The notes under the pieces were generated by a model. It had not been told where the DNA came from, made no database searches, and saw only the letters and a list, made by a program, of their open reading frames with translations. DNA of 64,000 nucleotides from Mucilaginibacter aquariorum (GTDB lineage: Bacteria > Bacteroidota > Bacteroidia > Sphingobacteriales > Sphingobacteriaceae), in NCBI RefSeq assembly GCF_024498135.1, contig NZ_JANHOH010000001.1, forward strand, positions 124,001-188,000, read 5' to 3'. This document shows positions 24,552 to 34,244 of this stretch, in pieces (the first letter of the stretch is position 1; every line of letters starts with the position of its first letter). The position numbers and the translations under genes are program-made.

Positions 24552-26243
24552 TTACTCGTTCAAAAGACTGCAAAATTTGATCATTGATTTTGGCGTTATG
24601 CTCCAGTCGGGAGCTTTAATATTACCCCAGGCCTTTGGGTTGTCGTATAAGTTAAAGTAGCAAATACCGAAAATATGAGGATTAGTATTTATGGTTTTGG
24701 CGGCGTTGGCAAGCCACTTATTTTGAAAAGCCTCTGATCCTTTTACGCCAAACTCTGTTATAAACAAAGGCTTATCAAGGAATCTCATACGATAGTATTT
24801 TCGATTAAATATGGTGCTGAATGCTTCTTGTTTCTCCGGATCAGTAATATTTTTATCAGGTAAGCCATAAATTGCTATGCTGATATAATCGACCACGTCA
24901 TCGCCCGGCCAAAAGTCTACAGAACCCCTGTCACCTGCTGGCCCCCAAACTTTTTTTACGTTTATACCCGGCCCTCCATCAAACTGCATGAAATATCTGA
25001 AAGCATTGATATAGCTAACCGGATCCTGGCTTTGCCATGCATATCTGTGTATTGGAATTTCCATCTCATGCATCCATCTTAGGTAAACGATAGTTTTTGT
25101 AGAAGAAATTATGTCAAATAATTTTTTGATCTGTTTGTCATAACGGCCCTTTAATATGTTTTCTAAAACGATGGTATCTGTTATTCCGCTATTATCACGC
25201 CATGGTTCCATAGTTACGATCACTTCGTGGTGGCGATCGATGACCTGCAGGAAATTTCTCTCAAAATCACCTCTTTCAACCTCGCCCCAGTCTGTAAAAA
25301 GATGCTCTACGGTAATTCGCGGCCGATTGAATAACTTTTTATTTGGGTCATACACGCCAATCTTTAACGCAGTCCTTTCAGGCTTAATTTTGGCGCTATC
25401 AGCATAAACGTTTTTACTGTAAACGGTATTGATATATTTATGATGGTAGGATTGCTGATCGGTTAACCAGATAGGTTTAAAGTTAGTTTTTAAACCCTCT
25501 TCATCGCTCATAATTAAAACCGGCCTGTCAATAAACCTTAAGCGATGAAGTTTACTTTTTAACATCTCTGGGATTGACCCTGCCAGCGGGTAATAGTTTA
25601 CAGATTTTTCTGAACTGCTTCCTAAGGTTATGCTTGCATAGTCAACCATTTGGTTTCCGGGCCAATATTCTGTGTCGCCAGGGTAACCTGATGGCCCCCA
25701 TACAATTTGTACTTTTGGGGCGAGTTGTTTGATCCTTTTTGAAAAATAATTAAATGCCTCAATATAATCTTTCGGTAACTTAAATTGCCATGGATATACA
25801 TCAGTAGGTACTTCCATATCAGGTGCCCAACGAATAAAAACCTTTTTTTTGCTTTTGGCAATTACAGCTCCCAGTTCGCTGATCTGCTTATCAAAACGGC
25901 CATTTGCTACCTCATTTAACACGTTACGTTTATAATCGCTACCTTTTAGCCAGGTTTCCACGGTAATTAACACATCATGATTGCTTAAGGCTGTTTCAAA
26001 GGCGCTTTTATCTGACCATAACGCTGTATTTTTAAATACAGCGTTATAACAAATTATAGAGCCGGGGGGTAAAACCTTACTTTCACCATTAACATTAAAT
26101 ACAGCTACCACCTGTTGGTTTGTAGGATAATAAATATTTAGCAAATAATTCTTCAATAGAAATCTAACACCAAAAAATAATATCAGAACAAATAAAATAC
26201 CAAAAGCTATTGCCAAATAAGTCTTTGATGATGTTCTTTTCAC
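24552..26243 (-). CDS. Membrane-anchored protein with two tandem GH26-like domains, the first degenerate
   Basis: 563 aa. An N-terminal helix (AIAFGILFVLILFFGVRFLL) anchors it. Two GH26-like barrels follow. Domain 2 (~315-563) keeps the catalytic pair: acid/base Glu in RWMHEMEIP (~389) and nucleophile Glu in FITEFGVKG (~496), plus WGPAGDRGSVDFWPGDDVVD. Domain 1 (~55-300) has the same frame of motifs (RWAPDMEVP, WGPSGYPGDTEYWPGNQMVD) but His-Glu is Pro-Asp and the nucleophile region reads MSDEEG, so it is probably inactive and may only bind glycan. GH26 enzymes cleave beta-1,4-mannan or mixed beta-glucans. Third gene of the operon from 30541, 6 nt after the synthase. Likely edits the polymer made by it. 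Confidence 0.82.
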   Translation of the reverse strand: MKRTSSKTYLAIAFGILFVLILFFGVRFLLKNYLLNIYYPTNQQVVAVFNVNGESKVLPPGSIICYNAVFKNTALWSDKSAFETALSNHDVLITVETWLKGSDYKRNVLNEVANGRFDKQISELGAVIAKSKKKVFIRWAPDMEVPTDVYPWQFKLPKDYIEAFNYFSKRIKQLAPKVQIVWGPSGYPGDTEYWPGNQMVDYASITLGSSSEKSVNYYPLAGSIPEMLKSKLHRLRFIDRPVLIMSDEEGLKTNFKPIWLTDQQSYHHKYINTVYSKNVYADSAKIKPERTALKIGVYDPNKKLFNRPRITVEHLFTDWGEVERGDFERNFLQVIDRHHEVIVTMEPWRDNSGITDTIVLENILKGRYDKQIKKLFDIISSTKTIVYLRWMHEMEIPIHRYAWQSQDPVSYINAFRYFMQFDGGPGINVKKVWGPAGDRGSVDFWPGDDVVDYISIAIYGLPDKNITDPEKQEAFSTIFNRKYYRMRFLDKPLFITEFGVKGSEAFQNKWLANAAKTINTNPHIFGICYFNLYDNPKAWGNIKAPDWSITPKSMIKFCSLLNE

Positions 26244-26249
26244 TTGTAA

Positions 26250-29222
26250 TTAATTTTCAAGAGGTGTATTTAATGTGCTATAATCATCAACAACATTATT
26301 GTCTTTAACAGCTACAAGGTACAGCCTGTATCTGTCATTGTTTTTTGGAATGTTAACGTATATATCCGGGCCGGTTCCCACCTTGTTCATGCCTATTGCA
26401 TTACCATCGCTATCTGTTTTAACCAGGTACCATTCAAACTTTACTTCGGTTTTAAAATGAGCTGCAATGTTCCATTTATTATATGAATATATCAAAGCAT
26501 GATAAGGTAGGGAAGCACCCGCCGTGGTGGTTAGGGCAGGCTTTAATATTTTAATAGGAGGTAACCTATGGCCCGATATTGTACCATGCCAGCTTTGGCT
26601 TATTTTATAAAGATAGGGTTTGTTGCGGCCCCAAATATCTTTTAAACCATCAAGCGTGACAGAAGAGCTGCTTTGCTGATCCTGCCAATTGGCATAAAAA
26701 GTTCCGGAAGTAGGCAATGCAACGTTCTCTAATGCTTCGGGATCTGCGTTGCTTAAAAAATATGGAGCTTTAATGCTTGCTGTAAGATATTTTAATGAAC
26801 GTTTATTATTAATGATTATTCCGAACGCGTCAATTTCAGGTATCTGCTCATGTAATAAGTTTATTGTTAGGCCGAGCGTGGGCGATGATTGAACATCAAG
26901 AGTTACCGGCCTGGTTGCATCTGCCGATTTGATCTTTTTTACAAGGCGCTTCAAGAAATTAATGTAATGTAATTGAGCCCGGTACAATTGCGGTTCATGA
27001 TAAAATAGGGCTAATTGCTGATAATTGCTGTTACCTAAATTCCATGCGCTGATGTTGGGGTTTGCCTTATTTTTATTTATTATCTTCAGAATGATATTGG
27101 ATTGATCTGCCAGATAGCTGGTGTCGTTTATAAAGCTCGGCGGGTCGGGCATCCAAAAGCTATAATGGATTTTTAAACCCTTTTGCGCCGCGGCATCAAA
27201 GGTTGAGTTGTCATATATATTGGGGCCATATATTTTTATCGTATTTATGCCTGTTTTTTTCATTTCGCCAAAATCTTCCATTATGATTTTTTTAGTAAGC
27301 GGGGTTAGGTTTTTATACCAGTAGTGGCCTTTTGAATAGATCACACCCTTAACTGATGAAAAAAACGATGGGTTTAATAATACGTTTACTTGATCAGTTT
27401 TGGAATCTTGTGAAGCCGTATTTGAAATGCGAAAGATTGGTTTAGCCGCTGCAGCATAGTACTTAGATTGACTAATGAGATGCGATAAACCGGTAGTATC
27501 CGATGTAGAAATGATTTCAGCTGTATTATTTTTGCCGGCATTATGACGTATAGCACTGATATCTATATATTCATCTGAATCACGGGAAGCATAAATACTA
27601 ATAGAAATTACCAGTACGGTAAGGATCAGGCTAACTTTCCTTACGCCTGTATATATACTTCGCCTTAACAACCAAAAGTGTCTTTTAGCAGATTGTAGTT
27701 TTGAAACCGCATTAGACAGTGTACCATGTTTGCCTACATAACCCTGAATTTTTAGCTCTGAACTGGCAACAAGCATAAAAATCATGAACATACAATTCAA
27801 ACCAACAATACCTGACATGAAAAGGGTAAATGGGCTCCAGTCGTTGTTAAGACCATAAATGATAGATAGGATGGATATGACCAGTACTGAAATATTGGGA
27901 AGATTATTTTTGAGATTTTTTTCGTCTTTAACATCCTTAGGAGTGGCAATGTAAGGTACGTTCTTTCTAATGATAGTATAAACGAAGCCTAATATGAAGA
28001 TCCACCACGTGCCGATGAGCAGCAATCCTCCTACAACGTGAAATCCACGTTCGTTGTCTTCCATCACCCACTGCTGTACAAAATGCCTTATTAGGATGAT
28101 AGATGTTATAAAAGGAATGCTGATAACTAAAAACTCAGAAAAATCCATCCTTAATGGAAAAGCATCTGTAAATAAGGATATAACCGGGATCAAAAAATTG
28201 AGAAGAAATACAAAACCCGATAAATAAAATAACGGTAAAAGGCCGTAATGAAGTTTTTGCCGCCAGCTGAATTTCCTGAAAAGCTTCACATAAGAAGTTA
28301 CCAAAAGCTCAAAAACTCCCCGTGACCATTTCAATTGCTGTTTATAGTAAGCCGACAACGTAGCCGGAACCAAGCCTCTTGATAGTACAGCGGGGACGTA
28401 AACAGACTTCCAGTTGCGTGCATGTAACTGCATGGCCGTATGCATATCTTCGGCCAGCCCAGCGGCATGCCCGCCAATGGATTCTAACGCTGTGCGCCTA
28501 AACGTACAATTGGCGCCAATTGCCTGAACGGTTCCATAGCTATTCATGCACATCATCATGGGGCCATAAAACTGATAAGTTTGCTGTGCTGCCCCTTTTG
28601 CTATCCATCCAATATGCTGATTGTAGTATGCCTGTACAACCTGCACGTACCCAATTTCAGGGTCTTCAAAATGGGCAACTATTGGGTCCAGGAATTCAGG
28701 AACCGGGATGTGATCGGGGTCAAGGATCAAACATAGCTCACCCGATGACTGTGCTAAGGCATTATTAATATTACCGGCCTTCGCATTAATTTTTATAGTT
28801 CTTGTTATATGATGAACCCCCAGTGTTTCGCAAACGGATTTCAGGTAAGGATCGTCAGCTTCATCGCATAAAAAGGTTTGGTGAGGATAATGTATGGCCT
28901 GAATGGCAGTAAGCGTTTCAACGATCATTTCGTACGGTTCACCAGCACAAAATGTAGTAAATATGTCAACTGTATATTGTTTAGTTACGGTAGGGGTAAC
29001 AGGAACAGATATAGACCAGTAGTGATACCACTCATAAATTATTTTAAAAAAAGTATAAACGAAAGTAGATATCAGTAGCCAGTAAAGTGGTTTATAGCCC
29101 ATAACTGATTTTTGGAGCAGGCTATACATAAAAAACAGCATACACACCACACCAATGATGATCATTAACCGCAAATTAATTAGTTGTAATTTGGAAGGCG
29201 GTTTAATAGTATTATTCCTCAT
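26250..29222 (-). CDS. GT2 polysaccharide synthase fused to a degenerate glycosidase-like domain
   Basis: 990 aa. Two N-terminal helices, a GT2 domain (~65-300) with LCDEADD, LILDPDH (DxD, ~169), GLAEDMH (~255) and QLKWSRG (Q-x-x-x-W product-binding site, ~295), then several membrane helices to ~480: the layout of processive, cellulose-synthase-like enzymes. After another helix (VSLILTVLVISISIYA) there is a ~380-residue periplasmic part resembling a GH2/GH5 TIM barrel. Its acid/base site reads NLGNSNY (~729) where the neighbour lipoprotein has LGNEL, and its nucleophile site reads YFLSNADPE (~825) instead of ITEWAIE, so both catalytic Glu are lost. Start overlaps the preceding stop by 4 nt. 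It probably makes and threads out a beta-glycan. Confidence 0.85.
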   Translation of the reverse strand: MRNNTIKPPSKLQLINLRLMIIIGVVCMLFFMYSLLQKSVMGYKPLYWLLISTFVYTFFKIIYEWYHYWSISVPVTPTVTKQYTVDIFTTFCAGEPYEMIVETLTAIQAIHYPHQTFLCDEADDPYLKSVCETLGVHHITRTIKINAKAGNINNALAQSSGELCLILDPDHIPVPEFLDPIVAHFEDPEIGYVQVVQAYYNQHIGWIAKGAAQQTYQFYGPMMMCMNSYGTVQAIGANCTFRRTALESIGGHAAGLAEDMHTAMQLHARNWKSVYVPAVLSRGLVPATLSAYYKQQLKWSRGVFELLVTSYVKLFRKFSWRQKLHYGLLPLFYLSGFVFLLNFLIPVISLFTDAFPLRMDFSEFLVISIPFITSIILIRHFVQQWVMEDNERGFHVVGGLLLIGTWWIFILGFVYTIIRKNVPYIATPKDVKDEKNLKNNLPNISVLVISILSIIYGLNNDWSPFTLFMSGIVGLNCMFMIFMLVASSELKIQGYVGKHGTLSNAVSKLQSAKRHFWLLRRSIYTGVRKVSLILTVLVISISIYASRDSDEYIDISAIRHNAGKNNTAEIISTSDTTGLSHLISQSKYYAAAAKPIFRISNTASQDSKTDQVNVLLNPSFFSSVKGVIYSKGHYWYKNLTPLTKKIIMEDFGEMKKTGINTIKIYGPNIYDNSTFDAAAQKGLKIHYSFWMPDPPSFINDTSYLADQSNIILKIINKNKANPNISAWNLGNSNYQQLALFYHEPQLYRAQLHYINFLKRLVKKIKSADATRPVTLDVQSSPTLGLTINLLHEQIPEIDAFGIIINNKRSLKYLTASIKAPYFLSNADPEALENVALPTSGTFYANWQDQQSSSSVTLDGLKDIWGRNKPYLYKISQSWHGTISGHRLPPIKILKPALTTTAGASLPYHALIYSYNKWNIAAHFKTEVKFEWYLVKTDSDGNAIGMNKVGTGPDIYVNIPKNNDRYRLYLVAVKDNNVVDDYSTLNTPLEN

Positions 29223-30541
29223 GGACTCTTTAGTACGTAAAAAGGGGTATTAGAGGTTGCAAAAGAGCCTTTTTTATTATAGATATAAACAAATAAACGG
29301 TAAGGGCCTTCTTTATCAGGTACTTTAAAATTTAGTTCCGATCCACTATTTGTGATGATTGAATTTTTAATTTCTTTCGGCTTTTTTTCACTGAATATGC
29401 CATTGGGCTTAAACCAATCTTCGGCATATATCTTCCATATAAATTTATAACCGGCAGTATCAGTAGTTTCCAGATAAACTTTGCTGTGGGCTATTACATT
29501 GGGTTTAAACAGGATATTATCATTTGCCCCTTTTTCGTTTACCAGCATGTACTTTAATGCAGGAGCCTTTTCGGATGTTTTTTTTCCCGTCCATAAGTAT
29601 TGCATTACCTGCACTGCTTCGGTTTCGGCGCCGTTTTCATCAAAAAAACTGAACCATGTTGGGGTTAATTCCTGTTTTTGCCCCCAGTAAAACACCATCG
29701 ACCCCAAAAAACCGGGATCATTAACCGGCATATACTTTTGATAGGTAGTTAGATACTGCTCTGCTTTTTTTGTGCTGGTGCTTTCAATATAAGCTCCCCA
29801 TGCATTTTGAGTGTCGGTAGTCCAGGGCCCTTCAATTGCCCATTCTGTTATTAAAAACGGGCCATCCCAAAACCATTTGAATTTTTGGAGATCTTCTTTT
29901 AATGTTTTTATAGAACCAAAAATATTGAATGATATGAAATCTATTTCTGTTCTGAGCTTAATATTTATAATGTTCTTTTTTTGAAACGACATGATAGTTG
30001 TAGTTACCGGATGCTGTGGGTCATTCCGGTGAATCATATCAACTATTCCATTAAATGTAGAATAAAATTGGTTGTATTCTGGTTTGTAAGGAAAAGCAAG
30101 CTCATTACCCAGGCACCAGCACAAAAGTGCGGGATGGTTTTTAAACCGATCAACAAGCTGTGCAATTTTTCGAGCATACACATCAGCCTTGGGTGTTTTG
30201 TAAAAGTCATCCATATTTGCGCTTGGGGGCATTGGTAAACCCACTATAACAGCTAAATGATTTGCTTGCGCCGAATCTAAGATCTTTCCCAAATTTGTTG
30301 TGTCCCAAACCCTTATGGTATTACCGCCTGCTTCTTTTAAACGTTTCAAATTGGTAAAGCCCGAGGCTCCCTTTATAAAAAAAGGCTGCCCATTACGATA
30401 CAAAGTATATTTTCCGTTCGCAGTTTTGATGTAAACTGTTTTTTTATCAATTGCATTACCTGTTTTATCCTGATTACATGCCAGGAATAAAAAGCAAAGT
30501 ACACAGCAGTTAACGGCTAATCTGAAAGCGTGCAATCTCAT
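29219..30541 (-). CDS. GH2/GH5-like glycoside hydrolase lipoprotein
   Basis: 440 aa. Lipoprotein signal (FRLAVNCCVLCFLFLAC, lipid Cys at ~22). The catalytic barrel (~35-320) resembles the TIM-barrel domain of GH2 and the related clan A enzymes: GNTIRVWDT, acid/base Glu in CWCLGNELAF (~145) and nucleophile Glu in FLITEWAIEGP (~233), with substrate Trp residues in between. The C-terminal ~100 residues form an immunoglobulin-like module. First gene of the operon with the synthase and the GH26-like protein. Predicted to cut or transfer the nascent exopolysaccharide at the periplasmic side. Family number cannot be fixed by eye. Confidence 0.78.
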   Translation of the reverse strand: MRLHAFRLAVNCCVLCFLFLACNQDKTGNAIDKKTVYIKTANGKYTLYRNGQPFFIKGASGFTNLKRLKEAGGNTIRVWDTTNLGKILDSAQANHLAVIVGLPMPPSANMDDFYKTPKADVYARKIAQLVDRFKNHPALLCWCLGNELAFPYKPEYNQFYSTFNGIVDMIHRNDPQHPVTTTIMSFQKKNIINIKLRTEIDFISFNIFGSIKTLKEDLQKFKWFWDGPFLITEWAIEGPWTTDTQNAWGAYIESTSTKKAEQYLTTYQKYMPVNDPGFLGSMVFYWGQKQELTPTWFSFFDENGAETEAVQVMQYLWTGKKTSEKAPALKYMLVNEKGANDNILFKPNVIAHSKVYLETTDTAGYKFIWKIYAEDWFKPNGIFSEKKPKEIKNSIITNSGSELNFKVPDKEGPYRLFVYIYNKKGSFATSNTPFYVLKSP

Positions 30542-30939
30542 AATATTGGTTAGTCCTCTTAAAATAGGGCGCTGATTTAGCGGTTAAGATAGTTAGGTAT
30601 TTACGGGTGCATGAGAACATCTGTAAGGTTAACAAGCAAGAAAATAAGGTGTCGGTTGCATTAAGCGTGAGAATTTGGCTGTTAATCAATGTTAAGTTAT
30701 TTGTCATTACACCTTTGTAAAGGTTTTGATGGTAAGTTATCAACTAATATGTGCATTGCGAGCTTTCGCCAAAAATAAAGATAGGAAAGCAACTTAACTA
30801 CACAAAATATTAATTAAATACCGTGTTGAAAATAACCTGCCGGGCAGTTCTGCAAACTTTAGAGCCGGCTTGTTTGTTAGCCAAAGAACAATGCTTGTTC
30901 AGCCGGGATTGCCCGGATATTCCGTAGTACCGCGTTCCG
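30542..30939. other. Divergent intergenic region with a 14-nt palindrome
   Basis: 398 nt between the exopolysaccharide operon and the lipase-maturation-factor gene. It contains ACCTTTGTAAAGGT (30711-30724), a perfect palindrome with 6-nt arms, and a CCGGG-N4-CCCGG inverted repeat near 30903-30916. A 77-codon minus frame at 30510-30743 runs into the following gene and lacks protein character. No RNA gene seen. Presumably holds promoters for both directions. Confidence 0.45.
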
Positions 30940-32475
30940 ATGGATTCAAATCAAGACACGATGAACCTTCAAAGCGAGCCTGATGCAGCTCCTCAATACT
31001 GGTTGATGCGTTTTGTACTGCTGCGATTGCTGGGTGCGGTTTACGCTGTTGCTTTTTTGGTGGCCATTAACCAGGCACTACCTTTGATCGGTTCACACGG
31101 GCTATTACCGATGGGGCATTACCTGGAGCAAATAAGCGCAGCGTTAGGTTCGCAGGGTGCGGGCTTTATAAGGGTACCTTCGCTGTTCTGGCTGTGGCAT
31201 TCAGACACGGCCCTACTGTTGACTGTATGGACAGGCTTGATCTTATCATTGATCATGATGGCCGGTTACGCTAATGCGCTTACGCTTGGCGCATTGTGGG
31301 TAATTTATCTTTCCCTGGTACATGTTGGCCAGGACTGGTATGGCTATGGCTGGGAGATCCAGCTGACGGAAACCGGCTTCCTCGCTATCTTTTTGTGCCC
31401 TTTGCTGGATATGCGTCCGTTTCCTAAACGCCCGCCACCGCTGCTCATTATAATCCTGTTCCGCTGGCTAATCGTCCGTATCATGCTGGGTTCCGGGCTC
31501 ATCAAATACCGTGGTGATGCAGTATGGCGCGAGGGGACAGCTTTATATCATTATTTTGAGACGCAGCCTATACCGGGGCCGTTAAGTCGCTGGTTTCATT
31601 TCCTGCCGCATACGTTGCTACAAATCGGTGTATGGTTCAACTGGCTGGGGGAACTTGTAGCGCCATGGTTCGCTTTTGGCCCGCGCCTGGCCCGGCATAT
31701 CGCGGGTGTAGTAATGATCCTGTTTCAACTGGCTATTATTATCAGTGGTAATCTGTCTTTTTTAAACTGGCTAACAATTGTGCCGGCGTTGGCCTGTCTG
31801 GATGATGGTTTTTGGACGAAGATCCTGCCAGGAATACTTATACGCAAAGCACAAAAAGCTGAGTTGGAAGCGGAGCCCTCGCAGCCCATGCAGCGCACGA
31901 CGCTGGTGGTTACGTGTTTGGTAGGGTTGCTCAGTATTCAACCCGCACTCAATATTCTGTCTTCGAAACAGGTAATGAATACCTCGTTCGATCCGCTGGA
32001 TTTGGTTAACACTTACGGCGCATTTGGCAGCGTAGGCCGCGAACGTTACAACGTGGTGTTTGAAGGTACCAGTGATCCCAACCCCGATAGCGCCAACTGG
32101 AAAGCCTATCCATACAAGGGCCTCCCGGTGGCACCCGATCAGCGCCCGCCTCAAATTGCGCCTTATCAGCTGCGGCTCGATTGGCAAATGTGGTTCGCCG
32201 CAATGTCCACGGCTGAACAATATCCCTGGACCTACCACCTGGCCTGGAAACTGCTGCACAATGATCGGGATGTAGTAGGTTTGTTTGCAGATAACCCTTT
32301 TCCGAAACGACCACCGCGATATGTTAGGGCGGTTATTTACCGGTACCGCTTTGCCACACCGGGCCAAACGCCGAGCCATTACTGGGAACGGGAAAGGCTG
32401 GGGCTGTGGCTACCTGCGCTTTCGGTAAAAAATCCACAGTTTATCGCGTACCTAAAAAGTCAGGGCTGGCTTTAA
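30940..32475 (+). CDS. Lipase maturation factor (LMF1) family membrane protein
   Basis: 511 aa. Multiple helices in the first ~330 residues, with family motifs VGQDWYGYGWEIQLTETGFL, MLGSGLIKYRGD and FNWLGELVAPWF, then a C-terminal soluble domain with NTYGAFGSVGRERY and WKAYPYKG, typical of LMF1. In animals LMF1 helps lipases fold in the ER; bacterial members are of unknown role and lie in the inner membrane. Two starts are possible: ATG 30940 or ATG 30961, seven codons in. No lipase gene is adjacent. Single gene; the next begins ~175 nt on. Confidence 0.85.
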   Translation: MDSNQDTMNLQSEPDAAPQYWLMRFVLLRLLGAVYAVAFLVAINQALPLIGSHGLLPMGHYLEQISAALGSQGAGFIRVPSLFWLWHSDTALLLTVWTGLILSLIMMAGYANALTLGALWVIYLSLVHVGQDWYGYGWEIQLTETGFLAIFLCPLLDMRPFPKRPPPLLIIILFRWLIVRIMLGSGLIKYRGDAVWREGTALYHYFETQPIPGPLSRWFHFLPHTLLQIGVWFNWLGELVAPWFAFGPRLARHIAGVVMILFQLAIIISGNLSFLNWLTIVPALACLDDGFWTKILPGILIRKAQKAELEAEPSQPMQRTTLVVTCLVGLLSIQPALNILSSKQVMNTSFDPLDLVNTYGAFGSVGRERYNVVFEGTSDPNPDSANWKAYPYKGLPVAPDQRPPQIAPYQLRLDWQMWFAAMSTAEQYPWTYHLAWKLLHNDRDVVGLFADNPFPKRPPRYVRAVIYRYRFATPGQTPSHYWERERLGLWLPALSVKNPQFIAYLKSQGWL

Positions 32476-32651
32476 AATCATGTAAGACGCCAGTTCCGTT
32501 TAGTCGTTTAACTAACTCAAATAACCATTACAGGATTTATTGTTAGTATGCACAAACGATGAGTTATCATCTTTAAAAATTTTCAGATCATCTGTAAATA
32601 AATTCTTATTGGGTTAGCTTTGCCCACTCTACCTTTCAATAAAGCGTGATC

Positions 32652-34244
32652 ATGAAAAAGTTTTTGTTACTCGCCATAACCGGCCTGTTTTCAACATGCA
32701 TAGCTAAGTCAGCTGTACAGTCTGATAGCTTGCTTAAAGTCCTCAAATCGGAGATTGCCCGTAAGAAAATATATGATCATCAAAAAGATGAGCAGATTGC
32801 TACGCTTAGGCAAAAATTAAACACACAACAATCAATAGGCCTGGAAGCACGGTATTTTGCAACCCTGGGCCTGTTTGAGGCTTATAAAGATTACCGTTTC
32901 GATTCTACTTTTCATTACGCGCGGCAACTGGTACATATCAGTGGTATGTTGCATGACAACAGAAGGCTTGCCGAAAATCGTTTACGATTGGGCACCACCC
33001 TTATTAGCTCGGGTATGTTCAAGGAAACATTCGATTGCCTGCGTGAAATTGATGCCAGGTTGTTAGACCGTCAATTAAAGAAATCGTATTATGTGCTTTA
33101 TTCATGGGCATGGTCTGATCTGTCAAAATATAACGCCGATCGCTTTTATGCTCCTGAGGATCTTGAGAAAAAGTTCCGTTACCTCGATTCGGCCATCGCA
33201 TTAACTGAAAAAGGATCGTTTGAACAACTTATTTTACAGGCACAGCAAAAGCCAAACGTGGGCCCTCACCCTTCAGGTTATTATATGAAGCTGATGAACC
33301 GTAAGCTTTCAGAACATGAGGAAGCTATGGTAGTAACCGGTTTAAGCCGTTATCGTACCGGCGACGAAAAAGTGCGGCTGCTTGCAATTGCCGCTATAAA
33401 TGATGTACGAACGTCAACCTACAGGGCGCAAGCTTTGCTTGATCTGGGGAATACGCTTTTTGAGCAGGGAAAAGTTGATGAAGCTTATTTTTTTCTGCAA
33501 CAGACTATGGAACAGGCAAATAAGTTTGGAGCACGTATGCAACGATATCAGGTTGCCCGTATGCTTCCTGTGGTAGCCGCAAAGCGGGATATGCTGGCCA
33601 AACAGGAGAGACAACGCTTTTTAATATTTATAGCTTGCGTAATAGTAATAACAGTAATTACAGGCCTTATTTGCTTTATTATTTTTGTTCAACTTAAAAA
33701 AGTACGCGCCGGGGAACGCGTTATACGGGAAAGTAACCGCCTTTTAGCACAAAAGAATAAGCAATTGTGGGAGGAGGGAAGAATAAAGGAGGAATATATC
33801 GGGTTTTTCTTTAGTGAGCTGTCCCGCCATATTATAAAGCTGGATAAATTAAGGAATAACGTACAACGAAAAGTTAAGTCGGGCAGTATAGATGAAGCCT
33901 TGCGCCAATTAGATAATGTAGACATCCACGCAGAACGCCGGCAACTGTTCCATACTTTTGACCGGATATTCTTGAAATTGTTTCCTGATTTTGTTGAAGC
34001 AGTAAATGCCATGCTATCCAACGAGGATCAGCTGAGGCCCAAACAGCCCGGCACACTTAGTACCCAGCTCCGCATTTTTGCGCTGATGCGTTTGGGTGTT
34101 AATAATAACGAAATGATAGCCGCTATTTTGGAATTTACAGTAAATACCGTTTATACCTACCGTTTTCGCCTGCGTTCTAAAGCCCTTGTACCGGCAGATG
34201 ACTTTGAACAACGGATAATGGGCATCCAACTTGCCGGGGATTAA
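32652..34244 (+). CDS. DUF6377 family regulator (TPR, membrane helix, cytoplasmic domain)
   Basis: The ATG at 32652 gives a signal peptide (MKKFLLLAITGLFSTCIAKS); a GTG two codons upstream is unlikely. 530 aa. The periplasmic part (~25-320) is built of TPR-like helices, a membrane helix follows (FLIFIACVIVITVITGLICFI, ~325-350), and then a coiled coil and a cytoplasmic domain with YIGFFFSELSRHIIKLDKLR and a C-terminal LuxR-like segment (FALMRLGVNNNEMIAAIL, TVYTYRFRLRSKAL). DUF6377 proteins occur next to SusC/SusD pairs in Bacteroidota and are thought to control them. Here it lies 305 nt upstream of a SusC gene in the same direction, fitting that role. Confidence 0.85.
   Translation: MKKFLLLAITGLFSTCIAKSAVQSDSLLKVLKSEIARKKIYDHQKDEQIATLRQKLNTQQSIGLEARYFATLGLFEAYKDYRFDSTFHYARQLVHISGMLHDNRRLAENRLRLGTTLISSGMFKETFDCLREIDARLLDRQLKKSYYVLYSWAWSDLSKYNADRFYAPEDLEKKFRYLDSAIALTEKGSFEQLILQAQQKPNVGPHPSGYYMKLMNRKLSEHEEAMVVTGLSRYRTGDEKVRLLAIAAINDVRTSTYRAQALLDLGNTLFEQGKVDEAYFFLQQTMEQANKFGARMQRYQVARMLPVVAAKRDMLAKQERQRFLIFIACVIVITVITGLICFIIFVQLKKVRAGERVIRESNRLLAQKNKQLWEEGRIKEEYIGFFFSELSRHIIKLDKLRNNVQRKVKSGSIDEALRQLDNVDIHAERRQLFHTFDRIFLKLFPDFVEAVNAMLSNEDQLRPKQPGTLSTQLRIFALMRLGVNNNEMIAAILEFTVNTVYTYRFRLRSKALVPADDFEQRIMGIQLAGD

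Noticed and set aside
30510..30743. 77-codon minus-strand frame before the GH lipoprotein
   Set aside because: Runs over the start of the real gene in another frame and has no signal or motif.
31771..32379. 202-codon open frame on the minus strand inside the LMF1-like gene
   Set aside because: Arg/Cys-rich, no family features, fully antisense to a well-supported gene.
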